Source of the DNA: Bradyrhizobium liaoningense
Lineage (GTDB): Bacteria; Pseudomonadota; Alphaproteobacteria; Rhizobiales; Xanthobacteraceae
NCBI RefSeq assembly: GCF_018130785.1
Contig: NZ_JAFCJT010000002.1
Coordinates: 496,001 to 560,000, forward strand
Reading direction: 5' to 3'
Length of the DNA: 64,000 nt
The position numbers and the translations under genes are program-made. Positions 32,257-42,667 of this stretch are shown piece by piece. Positions within the stretch are counted from its first letter, which is position 1. The number at the start of each line of letters is the position of its first letter. Below the pieces are notes generated by a model. It did not search any database and was not told the DNA's origin. It saw nothing but the letters and a program-made list of their open reading frames with translations.

Positions 32257-33639
32257 CTACCGCCTGAAGAACGACGACAGCGTCGATCCCGCAGAGGCCG
32301 TCTCCGGTTTCGCCTGTGCGGCCGGCGGCGGAGCCGCGGGGGCAGGCGCGGGCTCTTCGCGCTTCGACGAGCGTTTTGAGGAGTAGCTGCGGCGGTGCTT
32401 CTCCGGCTTGGCGGCCGGCGCGGGCGCAGGCGTCGTCTCGGCTTGCGGCGCCGCGTCCTGGTTCTTTTCGGAGTTCTTCTCCTGAACTCGGTCCTGAGTC
32501 TTCTCTTGCCCCTTCTCTTGCCCCTTCTCCTGGCCGCCGCGCATCGACAGCCGCTGGCCGTCGAACACGGTGGTCTCGCAATGGCGGTCGTTTTCGCCAA
32601 GGCCGGCGCAGAGCTTTGCGGCGGCTGCGGCATTGATCAGGGGGCCGGCGCCCAGGCGGAGCTGCATGCCGAGGCCGGTATTGCCTTCCTTGATCATGAT
32701 GATCGGCCGCAATGCCGCGATCTCCGGATTGGACTTGCTCAGGCTGCGCCAGAGCGCGCGCAGGCCATCGATCGAGTTGGCGCCGCCGAGGTCGATGGCG
32801 AAGCGCGTCTGCTGGACTGCGATTGCAGGGGCCTCGCTCTCGGCCGCCTCCGGCGGCTTGGCTGGCGCCGCGGCGACCTCGGTCGGGGCGGGTGCCTGTT
32901 CGGGCTTCTTCTCGGCGGCCTTCTCGGTTGCCTCGGGCTGCATCAGTTTCGATGCGGCGGGATCGGGTGGCGCCATGATCGACTTGGAGGGCACCAGCGG
33001 AGGCGTCGGCAGTGCCGACGTTGTCAGCGGCGAATGCGACACCAGCGAGGCCGCGGCAGCGGTCTGCGGCGGCGGGATCAACTGGTCCTTTGCAGCCTCC
33101 TTCAGGGCGTCTTTTGCAGGCTCATTCGCCTGTTCCTTCGCGGCAGCCACGCGCGGCTTGTCACTTGAGGAAGCCGGCGTCGAGGCGACCGGCGCGACGC
33201 TCGGGGCGGCGGGCTGGGCGTCAGGTGCCGGCACGTCCTGCGGCTTCGCGCTCTGCCTGGCGATGGCGCCGGTGACGGAATCCATCCCTTGCTCGAGCAC
33301 GGTGACGCGCGAATAGAGCCGGTCACGATCGGTGTTCAGCGTCTCGATGGCGGAGGCGAGGCGGCGGGCCTCGTTCTGGCTCTCCTTCGTCAGCATCTGG
33401 AGCCGGTCGGCCTGGCGCGACAGATCGGCCGACGCAACCTGGTCACGGCGCCAGCCGAGCTGGGCCTGATTGGCCATCACGGCCAGCACGACGGCGCCGA
33501 CGGCGGTCACCCCCCACGAGCCCAGCCGCCACATCATGCGGCGGTCGACCGCGCTTTCCTCGGCCAAAAGTCCGGAGAACAGCCCGCCGGTCTCCTTGGT
33601 CCCGAAGGCATCCGCCAGTGGGTCGGAATCCTTTGCCAT
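32257..33639 (-). CDS. Membrane-anchored Pro/Ala-rich protein, unknown function
   Basis: 460 aa. One membrane helix (about 40-58, GSWGVTAVGAVVLAVMANQ) follows a short cytoplasmic N-terminus. A coiled-coil-like segment follows (about 70-120, SRQADRLQMLTKESQNEARRL). Then come a long Ala/Pro/Lys linker, a folded module (about 275-375) resembling a sporulation-related repeat or similar peptidoglycan-associated fold (RFAIDLGGANSIDGLRALW, IIMIKEGNTGLGMQLRLGAG, AAKLCAGL) and a tandem GQEK repeat before a basic tail. Probably periplasmic and envelope-associated; the SPOR-like reading is tentative. Confidence 0.7.
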   Translation of the reverse strand: MAKDSDPLADAFGTKETGGLFSGLLAEESAVDRRMMWRLGSWGVTAVGAVVLAVMANQAQLGWRRDQVASADLSRQADRLQMLTKESQNEARRLASAIETLNTDRDRLYSRVTVLEQGMDSVTGAIARQSAKPQDVPAPDAQPAAPSVAPVASTPASSSDKPRVAAAKEQANEPAKDALKEAAKDQLIPPPQTAAAASLVSHSPLTTSALPTPPLVPSKSIMAPPDPAASKLMQPEATEKAAEKKPEQAPAPTEVAAAPAKPPEAAESEAPAIAVQQTRFAIDLGGANSIDGLRALWRSLSKSNPEIAALRPIIMIKEGNTGLGMQLRLGAGPLINAAAAAKLCAGLGENDRHCETTVFDGQRLSMRGGQEKGQEKGQEKTQDRVQEKNSEKNQDAAPQAETTPAPAPAAKPEKHRRSYSSKRSSKREEPAPAPAAPPPAAQAKPETASAGSTLSSFFRR

Positions 33640-33810
33640 GAACGTTAAGTGCCCAGCCCCGAACAGCTTCCCCGAATCAACCGGGAAACATTAACAGGAA
33701 ATCCCAGTCGCACTTGAATTCCGGGCGTTCGCGGGGGTAGCAAGGCGTCAGCTCATGACGGCATCGGCCTGCCGCCGCCCGTTGATTCGGCCGTATTTGA
33801 CAGGATTTCG

Positions 33811-35166
33811 ATGACCGCTCGTTCCAGCCTCACGATCGTGCTCGCCGCCGGCGAAGGCACGCGCATGCGATCGAACCTGCCGAAAGTGCTGCATCCGGTC
33901 GCGCACCAGAGCCTGCTCGCGCACGTGCTCGCCGCCACACCGAACGGAACCGGCACCTCGCTCGCCGTCGTGATTGGCCCCGACCACCAGGCGGTCGCGG
34001 ACGAGGCGAAGCGCATCCGTCCCGATGCGCTCACCTTCGTGCAGGCGGAACGGCTCGGCACCGCGCATGCGGTGCTGGCGGCGCGCGAGGCGATTGCGCG
34101 GGGCGCGGACGATCTGCTGATTGCCTTCGGCGACACGCCGCTGATCTCGGCCGAGACCTTTGCGCGGCTGCGCGCGCCGCTCGCGAAGGGCGCGGCGATC
34201 GCCGCGCTCGGCTTTCGCGCCGCCGATCCCACCGGCTATGGCCGCTTCATCGTCGAGGGCGGCCGTCTGGTCGCGATCCGCGAGCAGGCCGATGCCAGCG
34301 CGGAAGAGCGCGAGATCGATCTGTGCAATGCCGGCCTGATGGCGATCGACGGGCGCCGTGCACTCGCGATCCTCGACAAAGTCGGCAATGCGAATTCCAA
34401 GGGCGAATATTATCTGACCGACGCGGTCGGCGTCGTTCGTGAACAGGGATGGGAGGCCGTCGTGATCGAGACCAGCGAGGACGAGGTGCGCGGCATCAAC
34501 ACCAAGGCGCAGCTCGCGGAGGCCGAAAGCGTGATGCAGGCGCGCTTGCGGAAAGCGGCGATGGAAGCCGGCGTCACCCTGATCGCGCCCGAGACCGTTT
34601 ATCTGTCCGCCGACACGGTGTTCGGCAATGACGTCACCATCGAGCCGTTTGTGGTGATCGGTCCGGGCGTGTCGATCGCCGACGGCACGGTGATCCATTC
34701 CTTCTCGCATATCGTGCAGACCACGCTCGGCAAGAACGTCTCGATAGGCCCCTATGCGCGGTTGCGACCCGGCACCTCGCTCGGCGACGGCGCGCGCATC
34801 GGCAATTTCGTGGAAACCAAGGCCGCGACGCTGGAGGCCGGCGTCAAGGTCAACCATCTCTCGTACATTGGCGATACCACTATCGGCGCCAATTCCAACA
34901 TCGGCGCCGGCACGATCACCTGCAACTACGACGGCTTCAAGAAGCACAAGACGATCATCGGGCAGGGTGCCTTCGTGGGCACCAACTCCTCTCTCGTCGC
35001 GCCCGTGAAGATCGGGAACGGCGCCTATATCGGCTCGGGCTCAGTGATCACGCGCGATGTGCCCGACGACGCCATGGCGCTGGAGCGCAACCAGCAGACC
35101 ATCCGGGAAGGTGGCGCGGCGCGCTATCGCGAGATGAAGACGGGCGGCAAGAAGCCGGAGAAATGA
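33811..35166 (+). CDS. glmU: Bifunctional UDP-GlcNAc pyrophosphorylase / GlcN-1-P acetyltransferase
   Basis: 451 aa, normal length. The N-terminal uridylyltransferase domain starts [22 protein letters not shown], with FGDTPLIS for nucleotide binding. The C-terminal left-handed beta-helix acetyltransferase has [13 protein letters not shown] (catalytic His), [18 protein letters not shown] and [10 protein letters not shown]. It makes UDP-GlcNAc, the precursor of peptidoglycan and lipopolysaccharide, from the glucosamine phosphate supplied via glmS just downstream. The ATG at 33811 is consistent with family starts. Confidence 0.96.
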   Translation: MTARSSLTIVLAAGEGTRMRSNLPKVLHPVAHQSLLAHVLAATPNGTGTSLAVVIGPDHQAVADEAKRIRPDALTFVQAERLGTAHAVLAAREAIARGADDLLIAFGDTPLISAETFARLRAPLAKGAAIAALGFRAADPTGYGRFIVEGGRLVAIREQADASAEEREIDLCNAGLMAIDGRRALAILDKVGNANSKGEYYLTDAVGVVREQGWEAVVIETSEDEVRGINTKAQLAEAESVMQARLRKAAMEAGVTLIAPETVYLSADTVFGNDVTIEPFVVIGPGVSIADGTVIHSFSHIVQTTLGKNVSIGPYARLRPGTSLGDGARIGNFVETKAATLEAGVKVNHLSYIGDTTIGANSNIGAGTITCNYDGFKKHKTIIGQGAFVGTNSSLVAPVKIGNGAYIGSGSVITRDVPDDAMALERNQQTIREGGAARYREMKTGGKKPEK

Positions 35167-35213
35167 GCGGCCGCGCGCCGATCCCCGATCGGTGTTGTTT
35201 AGGCTGCGCGCTC

Positions 35214-35399
35214 ATGGACGACGACTTCGTCGACGATACGATCATATTCCTCGTCAAGCGGGTCATCATGCCGCCGGGACGATGGGTGTTGGAACAGTTC
35301 GGTGAGCGCCGCCCAAGCGAGATGGCTTCGCTGTTCACGGGACTGGGGTTCTGGGCGTTCGTCGTTTTCCTCGTGTTCGCCCTGGTTCTGGGGTGGTGA
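35214..35399 (+). CDS. Small single-span membrane protein
   Basis: 61 aa from ATG 35214 (MDDDFVDDTIIFLVKRV), with an amphipathic N-terminus and one C-terminal membrane helix (LGFWAFVVFLVFALVLGW). A start at 35163, overlapping the glmU stop as ATGA, is possible and would indicate coupling, but adds residues unlike the rest. Lies between glmU and glmS; role unknown. Confidence 0.6.
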   Translation: MDDDFVDDTIIFLVKRVIMPPGRWVLEQFGERRPSEMASLFTGLGFWAFVVFLVFALVLGW

Positions 35400-35406
35400 G
35401 GCTTCG

Positions 35407-35625
35407 CTATTCGTCGTCGGAGAATTCCGAGAAGATAGCGCGCGTCAGGCGCCAGCCGCGCGGCTTCGCGCGTTTCGCAGGTTCTCCGGCGGTGTGCTTG
35501 ACGAAAACCGGCTTGTTTTCCTTGCCGCGCTGGGGCGGCGGCCAATGTGCAAGGTGCGTGCCCGTGGTCTCGCTGGGGTGCACAGATATCGATGACAGAC
35601 CTTTGCGGCCGGACGAGCTCTTCAT
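35407..35625 (-). CDS. Small basic protein, unknown function
   Basis: 72 aa, hydrophilic and basic (MKSSSGRKGLSSISVHPSE, WPPPQRGKENKPVFVKHTAGE, PRGWRLTRAIFSEFSDDE). No signal or membrane segment. It is on the strand opposite to glmU and glmS and fills their gap. A longer plus-strand frame overlaps but is less protein-like. Confidence 0.55.
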   Translation of the reverse strand: MKSSSGRKGLSSISVHPSETTGTHLAHWPPPQRGKENKPVFVKHTAGEPAKRAKPRGWRLTRAIFSEFSDDE

Positions 35626-35845
35626 GGCCTTACTCTCCTGGCCGGGAATCGTTGGTCAAACTTATTGACAACAAGTTAATTCGCGCGGTTTAAGGCCGGC
35701 CAATTCGACGCAGTCGAAATCGGAAGCGAACCGGCGCTGTCTCAATCAGCAATAATTATTGAGTATCTGGTTCCTTAGGAACTTCGCTAAGAACCGAGCG
35801 CGTCGTTTAGGCGATTTTTCGACGGTTTGGGGGATATTGGTCCGC

Positions 35846-37672
<1,827 letters not shown>

Positions 37673-37761
37673 GCAGAAGGGATATCGGTCGGTCGCTTCG
37701 TGGTCTTCCAAAACCTGCTAGAAGACCCTAGCTTGTGTGCTGCGACCGACCTGGAACCCGA

Positions 37762-38538
37762 ATGACCCCCCGCGACGACGCGCCTGCGCCCATTGATCCC
37801 CTTCCGGAACCGCATACCGGCCTGATCGGCCGCTTCCGCAATTATTTCCTCACCGGCCTCGTCGTGACGGGGCCAATTGCCATCACGCTGTATCTGGTCT
37901 GGTGGTTCGTCACCTGGGTCGACGGCGTGGTGCGGCCGTTCGTGCCGCTGGCCTATCGGCCGGAAACCTACCTGCCTTACGTCATCCCCGGATGGGGACT
38001 GATTGTCGCATTTTTCACGCTGACCTTGGTCGGCTTCCTCGCGGCCAATCTGATCGGCCGGACGCTGGTCGATGTCGGCGAGACCTTCCTCGGCCGCATT
38101 CCGGCGGTGCGCGCCATCTACCGCGGCCTGAAGCAGGTGTTCGAGACGCTGTTCTCGGGCAAGGGCTCGAGCTTCCGGAAAGTCGGCCTGGTCGAGTTTC
38201 CGTCGCCGGGCATGTGGTCGATCGTGCTGATCTCGCAGTCGCCGAATGAAGAGGTCGCGCGCAGCCTGCCGGGGCAGGAGGAGCACGTCTCGGTGTTCCT
38301 GCCGTGCTCGCCGAACCCGACCACGGGCTTCTTCTTCTACGTGCCCAAGAGCAAGATCGTCGAAGTCGACATGAGCACCGAGGACGCCGCAACGCTGATC
38401 ATGTCGGCCGGCGTGGTGCAGCCGGGCTCGGCGCCCGACCCGAAGAAGGCTGCGGCGCTCGCGGGCATGGCGAACGCCGCGCGCATTGCCAACGCGTCGG
38501 CGCTGCCGCCGCAGCCGCAGCCTGCGAAGGTAGAGTAG
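37762..38538 (+). CDS. DUF502 family membrane protein
   Basis: 258 aa. Two N-terminal membrane helices (YFLTGLVVTGPIAITLYLVWW and GLIVAFFTLTLVGFLAANLIG) are followed by IPAVRAIYRGLKQV and a soluble domain with FFYVPKSKIVEVDMSTEDAATLIMS, matching the DUF502 family of bacteria and plants. Function unknown. It follows glmS by 89 nt on the same strand and may be co-transcribed. ATG at 37762. Confidence 0.85.
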   Translation: MTPRDDAPAPIDPLPEPHTGLIGRFRNYFLTGLVVTGPIAITLYLVWWFVTWVDGVVRPFVPLAYRPETYLPYVIPGWGLIVAFFTLTLVGFLAANLIGRTLVDVGETFLGRIPAVRAIYRGLKQVFETLFSGKGSSFRKVGLVEFPSPGMWSIVLISQSPNEEVARSLPGQEEHVSVFLPCSPNPTTGFFFYVPKSKIVEVDMSTEDAATLIMSAGVVQPGSAPDPKKAAALAGMANAARIANASALPPQPQPAKVE

Positions 38539-38641
38539 GGCCATTCCTCCGCGGGATGGCCGTCGGTCACGCGCGCGTTCGCATCCTCTGCTATTCTCCG
38601 GCTGATCTGAGCGTCTCGCTCGGAAATTCGACCTGGAGTGC

Positions 38642-39502
38642 ATGATGACCAAGACCATTGCGATCCTCGCGCCCGGCGCCATGGGCAGCGCGGTGGCCCG
38701 CCGCCTCGGCGAGAACGGCGCACGCGTGCTGACGTCGTTGAAGGGGCGCAGCGAGGCGACGCGCAAACGCGCGACGGATGCCGGCATGATCGGCGCCGAG
38801 GACGACGCGATCGCCGCGGCCGACATCATCCTTTCGATCGTGCCGCCGGGCGAAGCGGTCGCGCTGGCTGAGCGGCTGGCGGCGCTGATCGTCAGGCGCG
38901 AGAAGAAGCCCGTCGTTGTCGACTGCAACGCGGTCAATGTCGATACCGTGCAAAGAATCGAGGAGATCATCGGCTCGGCGCAGGCGCCCTTCGTCGATGG
39001 CGGCATCATCGGTTTCCCGCCGCAGCCCGGCAGCAAGAGCCCGGCCTTCTACATCTCCGGCGAGCACGCCAAGGACCTCGCGGTGCTGAAGGATCTCGGA
39101 CTCGACCTGCGGATTGTCGAGGGACCCGTCGGCGCAGCCTCCGCGCTGAAGATGTCCTATGCCGGCATCGTCAAGGGCCTGGCCGGCATCGGCTCGGCCA
39201 TGGTGGTCGCGGCAACGAAAGCGGGGGCGGCCGATGCGCTGCGTGACGAACTCGCGCTGAGCCAGCCCGCGGTCCTGGCCCGGCTCGAAGTCGCGCTCCC
39301 GGACATGATCCCGAAGGCCTATCGCTGGGTCGCGGAGATGCGGGAGATCTCAGGCTTCCTCGGGCCCGATCATCCGGCGAGCCAGATCTACGAAGGCTTT
39401 GCGCGCTGGTTCGAGCACCTCGCCGCGGATGCGAATGGCGAAGCGGCGGATGCGGCACTGCTGAAGGCGTTCGCTGCGCGTGTCGCGCACAAGAAGGCCT
39501 GA
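38642..39502 (+). CDS. NAD(P)-dependent oxidoreductase, 6-phosphogluconate dehydrogenase-like (DUF1932)
   Basis: 286 aa. An N-terminal Rossmann domain (ILAPGAMGSAVARRLGENGARV) resembles beta-hydroxyacid dehydrogenases, and the C-terminal all-helical domain (LKMSYAGIVKGLAGIGSAMV) fits DUF1932-type members. The usual catalytic lysine region is ALKMSYAG. The substrate is unknown; a hydroxy acid or sugar-acid is typical. ATG at 38642 follows a GGAGTG element. Downstream is a convergent kinase-like gene. Confidence 0.82.
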   Translation: MMTKTIAILAPGAMGSAVARRLGENGARVLTSLKGRSEATRKRATDAGMIGAEDDAIAAADIILSIVPPGEAVALAERLAALIVRREKKPVVVDCNAVNVDTVQRIEEIIGSAQAPFVDGGIIGFPPQPGSKSPAFYISGEHAKDLAVLKDLGLDLRIVEGPVGAASALKMSYAGIVKGLAGIGSAMVVAATKAGAADALRDELALSQPAVLARLEVALPDMIPKAYRWVAEMREISGFLGPDHPASQIYEGFARWFEHLAADANGEAADAALLKAFAARVAHKKA

Positions 39503-39529
39503 CCGTCCAGCCTGAGTCACGGCAATGGA

Positions 39530-40051
39530 TCACTCGCCGTGCACTGAAACCGACTCCAGAAAACCCTGGATGTCCCGGTCGCGTCTCAGCCGCACGACCG
39601 GGACGTCAGGGCCATATTGAAGGCGTTCGGCCTCGATGACGGGCACGCGCTCGGTGTCGTAGCGCCACGCCTCCTTCATCAGTTTCCAGTCGAACTGTTC
39701 CGGACATCCCTTGGGCAGATCGGGGCGCGTCGTGTCGCGATCGAACGCGGAGCGCCAGAGAATGCGCCACTGGCAGACCCAGCGCGGTCGGTCGATGACG
39801 ACCAGGGTGTCGGCACGCGCAAGCGTGAGGTCGAAGGCCAGCCCCGAGAAGCTGCCGTCGATGACCCATTCCTCGCCGGCGATCGCGTCCGCGACGCGTG
39901 TCCGAAAGCTCGGCTTATCGGAAGGCTTCCAGCCGGGCCGCCAATAGAGCACGTCGAGATGCACCACCGGCAGCCCAAGCTTCCGCCCGAGATTTCGGGA
40001 GAGGTTTGTCTTTCCGCTTCCTTGAGAACCTACGACGATGATCCGGCGCAT
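39530..40051 (-). CDS. P-loop nucleotide kinase-like protein (FlaR / topology-modulation type)
   Basis: 173 aa. Walker A is GSQGSGKTN; VHLDVLYWRPGW, EEWVIDGSF and VVIDRPRW are characteristic of adenylate-kinase-like P-loop proteins often annotated as topology modulation or FlaR-like. Predicted to phosphorylate a nucleotide or small molecule, but no substrate is established. The ATG at 40051 (MRRIIVVG) is chosen because the P-loop strand starts there. Confidence 0.78.
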   Translation of the reverse strand: MRRIIVVGSQGSGKTNLSRNLGRKLGLPVVHLDVLYWRPGWKPSDKPSFRTRVADAIAGEEWVIDGSFSGLAFDLTLARADTLVVIDRPRWVCQWRILWRSAFDRDTTRPDLPKGCPEQFDWKLMKEAWRYDTERVPVIEAERLQYGPDVPVVRLRRDRDIQGFLESVSVHGE

Positions 40052-40226
40052 GGGCGCAAGGTTCCACAAAGTCGGTCGCGGGGAAAGAGCGTGCCTTCCG
40101 GGCGCGCTTTATTACCCGGCATGTAATTGAGCCAATTCGCAGCCCGTCTACTTTGCCGATTGTCCACCCGCGCGAAGCCTTCTGGCCCCCTGTGGAGTGC
40201 GCGTGTCACAGCATGAGGAGAGAGAG

Positions 40227-40616
40227 ATGCAAGTCGTGTTTACGAAGAAGGCGCCGCCACAATGGCTGCTCGATATGTGGAAGGAGATCGACGACAAGAC
40301 CTTCGGGCGAGGTTTCGACTGTTTTGCGGGGGATGCCGTCTGCAATCTCGGCGTCGCCGACTGGAAGGGGCGCGAGGAGATCCGCGCCAATCTGAAGGCC
40401 TTCATCGACACCGGATTCACCGCGCTGCATCACGTCACCGAATATTGGGATGCCGGCTCCCTGAAGGTGTTTCGCGGTGTCGTCGACATGACACCCGATG
40501 ATCCCTCGATGACGACGGTGCATCCGACGATGACGCACTTTTTCTACATGGACGAGACCGACGACACCAAGGTGCGGCACTGGGTCGGCGCCGTGGGGCC
40601 GGTCACCTTCGGTTGA
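40227..40616 (+). CDS. SnoaL-like / NTF2-fold protein
   Basis: 129 aa. Sequence FGRGFDCFAGDAVCNLGVADWKGREEIRANLKAF matches the alpha-beta barrel pattern of SnoaL-like polyketide cyclases and ketosteroid-isomerase-like proteins, with an acidic VVDMTPDDPS loop. Small-molecule binding or isomerisation is likely but unproved. ATG at 40227 lies after GAGGAGAGAG. It is 96 nt upstream of the XRE regulator on the same strand. Confidence 0.7.
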   Translation: MQVVFTKKAPPQWLLDMWKEIDDKTFGRGFDCFAGDAVCNLGVADWKGREEIRANLKAFIDTGFTALHHVTEYWDAGSLKVFRGVVDMTPDDPSMTTVHPTMTHFFYMDETDDTKVRHWVGAVGPVTFG

Positions 40617-40712
40617 TCGCTCGGAATCAGCCTGCCATTGGCGGCGGCGCCTCGGGTAAACCGGCGCTGCCGCCGATGTGCGTTGACGATATCGACCGGA
40701 GGGATCGATCGA

Positions 40713-41543
40713 ATGAAAGCTGTTGCCAGCGACATCAAGACAGCCGTCAGATCCGCGGGTGCTCTGCTGCGTCAATGGCGGGATATTCGCGGCAAGACGC
40801 AGCTCGATCTGTCCTTCGACGCGGGCGTCTCGCAGAAGCACATCAGCTTCGTTGAGAGCGGCCGCAGCATTCCGAGCCGGCAAATGCTGCTCGATCTCGC
40901 GCAGGCCCTCGACGTTCCCTTGCGCGAGAGAAACGAGCTGCTGCTCGCCGCCGGCTACGCGCCGTCATATGCCGATTCGGCGCTCGACACGCCGGCCATG
41001 ACGAGCATCAACCGTGCGCTTGGCCGGATGCTGCGCCAGCACGAGCCGTTTCCGGCCATCGTGATGGACCGGTACTGGAACGTGCTGATGACCAACGAGG
41101 CCGCGCCGCGTCTGTTCAATTGCTTCATCGACATGTCCTCGCGACCGACTCCCCGGAATTTGCTGCACCTGATGTTCGATCCGGCCGGCATGCGTCCCTA
41201 CATCGCGAACTGGCCGCAGACCGCCCGCGGATTGCTTGCACGGGTGTATCGCGAGGCGGTCGGGCACATCGTGGATATCAGGACGAAGGCGCTGCTGGAG
41301 GAGCTGTCGCAATACCCGGGCGTGAAGCCTGAATGGCGCGCGCCGTCGGCCTCCGATGCGATGCCGATGATCCCGGTCACCTTCGTCAAGGACGGCGCGA
41401 CGCTGGACTATTTTTCCCTGATCACGACCGTGGGAACGCCGCAGACGGTGACGGCAGAAGAGCTGCGGCTCGAGTGCATGTTCCCCGCCAACGATGCGAC
41501 CGAAGCCGAGCACGCCAGGTTTTTGCGCGCGCATGCGGGGTGA
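40713..41543 (+). CDS. XRE-family regulator with MmyB-like ligand-binding domain
   Basis: 276 aa. N-terminal helix-turn-helix (about 14-72): LLRQWRDIRGKTQLDLSFDAGVSQKHISFVESGRSIPS. The rest is the MmyB-like domain (MDRYWNVLMTNEAAPRLF, LLHLMFDPAGMRPYIANW, LRLECMFPANDATE), which in related proteins binds fatty-acid-like ligands. Function as a transcriptional regulator, probably of the adjacent SnoaL-like gene or its own unit, is inferred. ATG at 40713 with GGAGG upstream. Confidence 0.85.
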   Translation: MKAVASDIKTAVRSAGALLRQWRDIRGKTQLDLSFDAGVSQKHISFVESGRSIPSRQMLLDLAQALDVPLRERNELLLAAGYAPSYADSALDTPAMTSINRALGRMLRQHEPFPAIVMDRYWNVLMTNEAAPRLFNCFIDMSSRPTPRNLLHLMFDPAGMRPYIANWPQTARGLLARVYREAVGHIVDIRTKALLEELSQYPGVKPEWRAPSASDAMPMIPVTFVKDGATLDYFSLITTVGTPQTVTAEELRLECMFPANDATEAEHARFLRAHAG

Positions 41544-41595
41544 GGGGAGTTGCCGCAACCCCGTCTGATCGACGCGTACCAAGCTCCACCCACAT

Positions 41596-41675
41596 CGTCA
41601 TTGCGAGCGCAGCGAAGCAATCCGGCGTCTTTCCGCTGAGGGATTCTGGATTGCTTCGCTGCGCTCGCAATGACG
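41596..41675. repeat. Palindromic REP-like element, copy 2 (perfect)
   Basis: 80 bp with perfect 28-bp arms; outer ends CGTCATTGCGAGCGCAGCG and CGCTGCGCTCGCAATGACG, loop about 24 nt. Same family as 15997-16083. It lies between an XRE regulator and panE. Confidence 0.92.
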
Positions 41676-41737
41676 AGGAGGAGACGGCGCGAGCGCCATC
41701 TGTTACTGTTTCTGCTGAAGCAGCAATGGGAGTCGGA

Positions 41738-42667
41738 ATGAGAGTGCTGGTGATCGGCGCGGGCGCGCTTGGCGGCTATTACGGAGCGCGCATGGCCCGA
41801 GCCGGGCGCGACGTGACTTTTCTGGTGCGCGAGAAGCGGGCCGAGCAATTGCGCCGGGCCGGATTGCAGGTCGTGAGCCCGCATGGCGACTTTGCGGTGC
41901 AGCCGAAGATCCTGCTGGCGAATGATCTGAAGGAGACGTTCGACGTCGTGCTCGTCGGCGTGAAATCCTATTCGCTCGACGACGCGATGAGCCAGTTTGC
42001 CCCGGCCGTTGGCACCGATACGATGATCCTGCCGATCCTGAACGGATTGAAGCATATCGACGCCCTGACCTCGAGGTTCGGCGCCGCCCGCGTCCTCGGC
42101 GGCCTGGCGAACGTCAGTGCCGGGCTCGACGCCGATGGCCGTGTCGTTCAGTTCATGGCCAATCAGACGATTGTCTTCGGTGAGCTCGATGGAGCGTTGA
42201 GTGAGCGTGCGCTCGCGCTGGAAACACTGCTCCACGTCCCTGGTATCGACGTGCGCGCCAGCGAAGCGATCATGCAGGACATGTGGGAAAAGTTCGTTCA
42301 GCTCAGCACGCTCGCCGGCATCACCTGCCTGATGCGCGCGAGTATCGGCGACATCCTGGCCGTGCCGAACGGCGAGCAGTCTATTTTCCGCTTGTTCGCG
42401 GAATGCTGCGCCATTGCGACGGCTTCCGGATTTGAGCCGCGCGCGCCGTTCATCGAATTCGACCGAAGACTGTTCACGACCCCGGACTCGCCGCTCAAGG
42501 CGTCGATGCTGCGCGACATCGAGCGCGGCTCGATCACCGAGGCGGAGCATATTCTCGGCGATATGGCCAATCGCGCCCGTGCACTTGATATCGATGCGCC
42601 GCTGCTTAATCTGGCTCGCGCGCATGTGGCGGCCTACGAAATCGGGCGGCAAAGAGCAGTAGGCTAG
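41738..42667 (+). CDS. panE: 2-dehydropantoate 2-reductase family
   Basis: 309 aa. The ApbA/PanE fold begins MRVLVIGAGALGGYYGARMARAG (GxGxxG). The catalytic lysine is in VLVGVKSY, the conserved ILPILNGLKH and the C-terminal catalytic-domain motif MWEKFVQLSTLAG are present, and NVSAG is typical. It reduces ketopantoate to pantoate for coenzyme A, or a related 2-oxo acid. Two ATGs (41726, 41738) are available; GGGAG favours 41738. It overlaps recG tail-to-tail by 4 nt. Confidence 0.85.
   Translation: MRVLVIGAGALGGYYGARMARAGRDVTFLVREKRAEQLRRAGLQVVSPHGDFAVQPKILLANDLKETFDVVLVGVKSYSLDDAMSQFAPAVGTDTMILPILNGLKHIDALTSRFGAARVLGGLANVSAGLDADGRVVQFMANQTIVFGELDGALSERALALETLLHVPGIDVRASEAIMQDMWEKFVQLSTLAGITCLMRASIGDILAVPNGEQSIFRLFAECCAIATASGFEPRAPFIEFDRRLFTTPDSPLKASMLRDIERGSITEAEHILGDMANRARALDIDAPLLNLARAHVAAYEIGRQRAVG

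Noticed and set aside
32490-32535. Short tandem repeat as a possible CRISPR-like or regulatory array
   Set aside because: It is the coding repeat for GQEK units in the Pro/Ala-rich membrane protein.
35660-35845. Possible glmS ribozyme or riboswitch upstream of glmS
   Set aside because: No glmS-ribozyme core is recognisable, and that class is known from Firmicutes. Only a plausible TTGACA-type promoter is seen.
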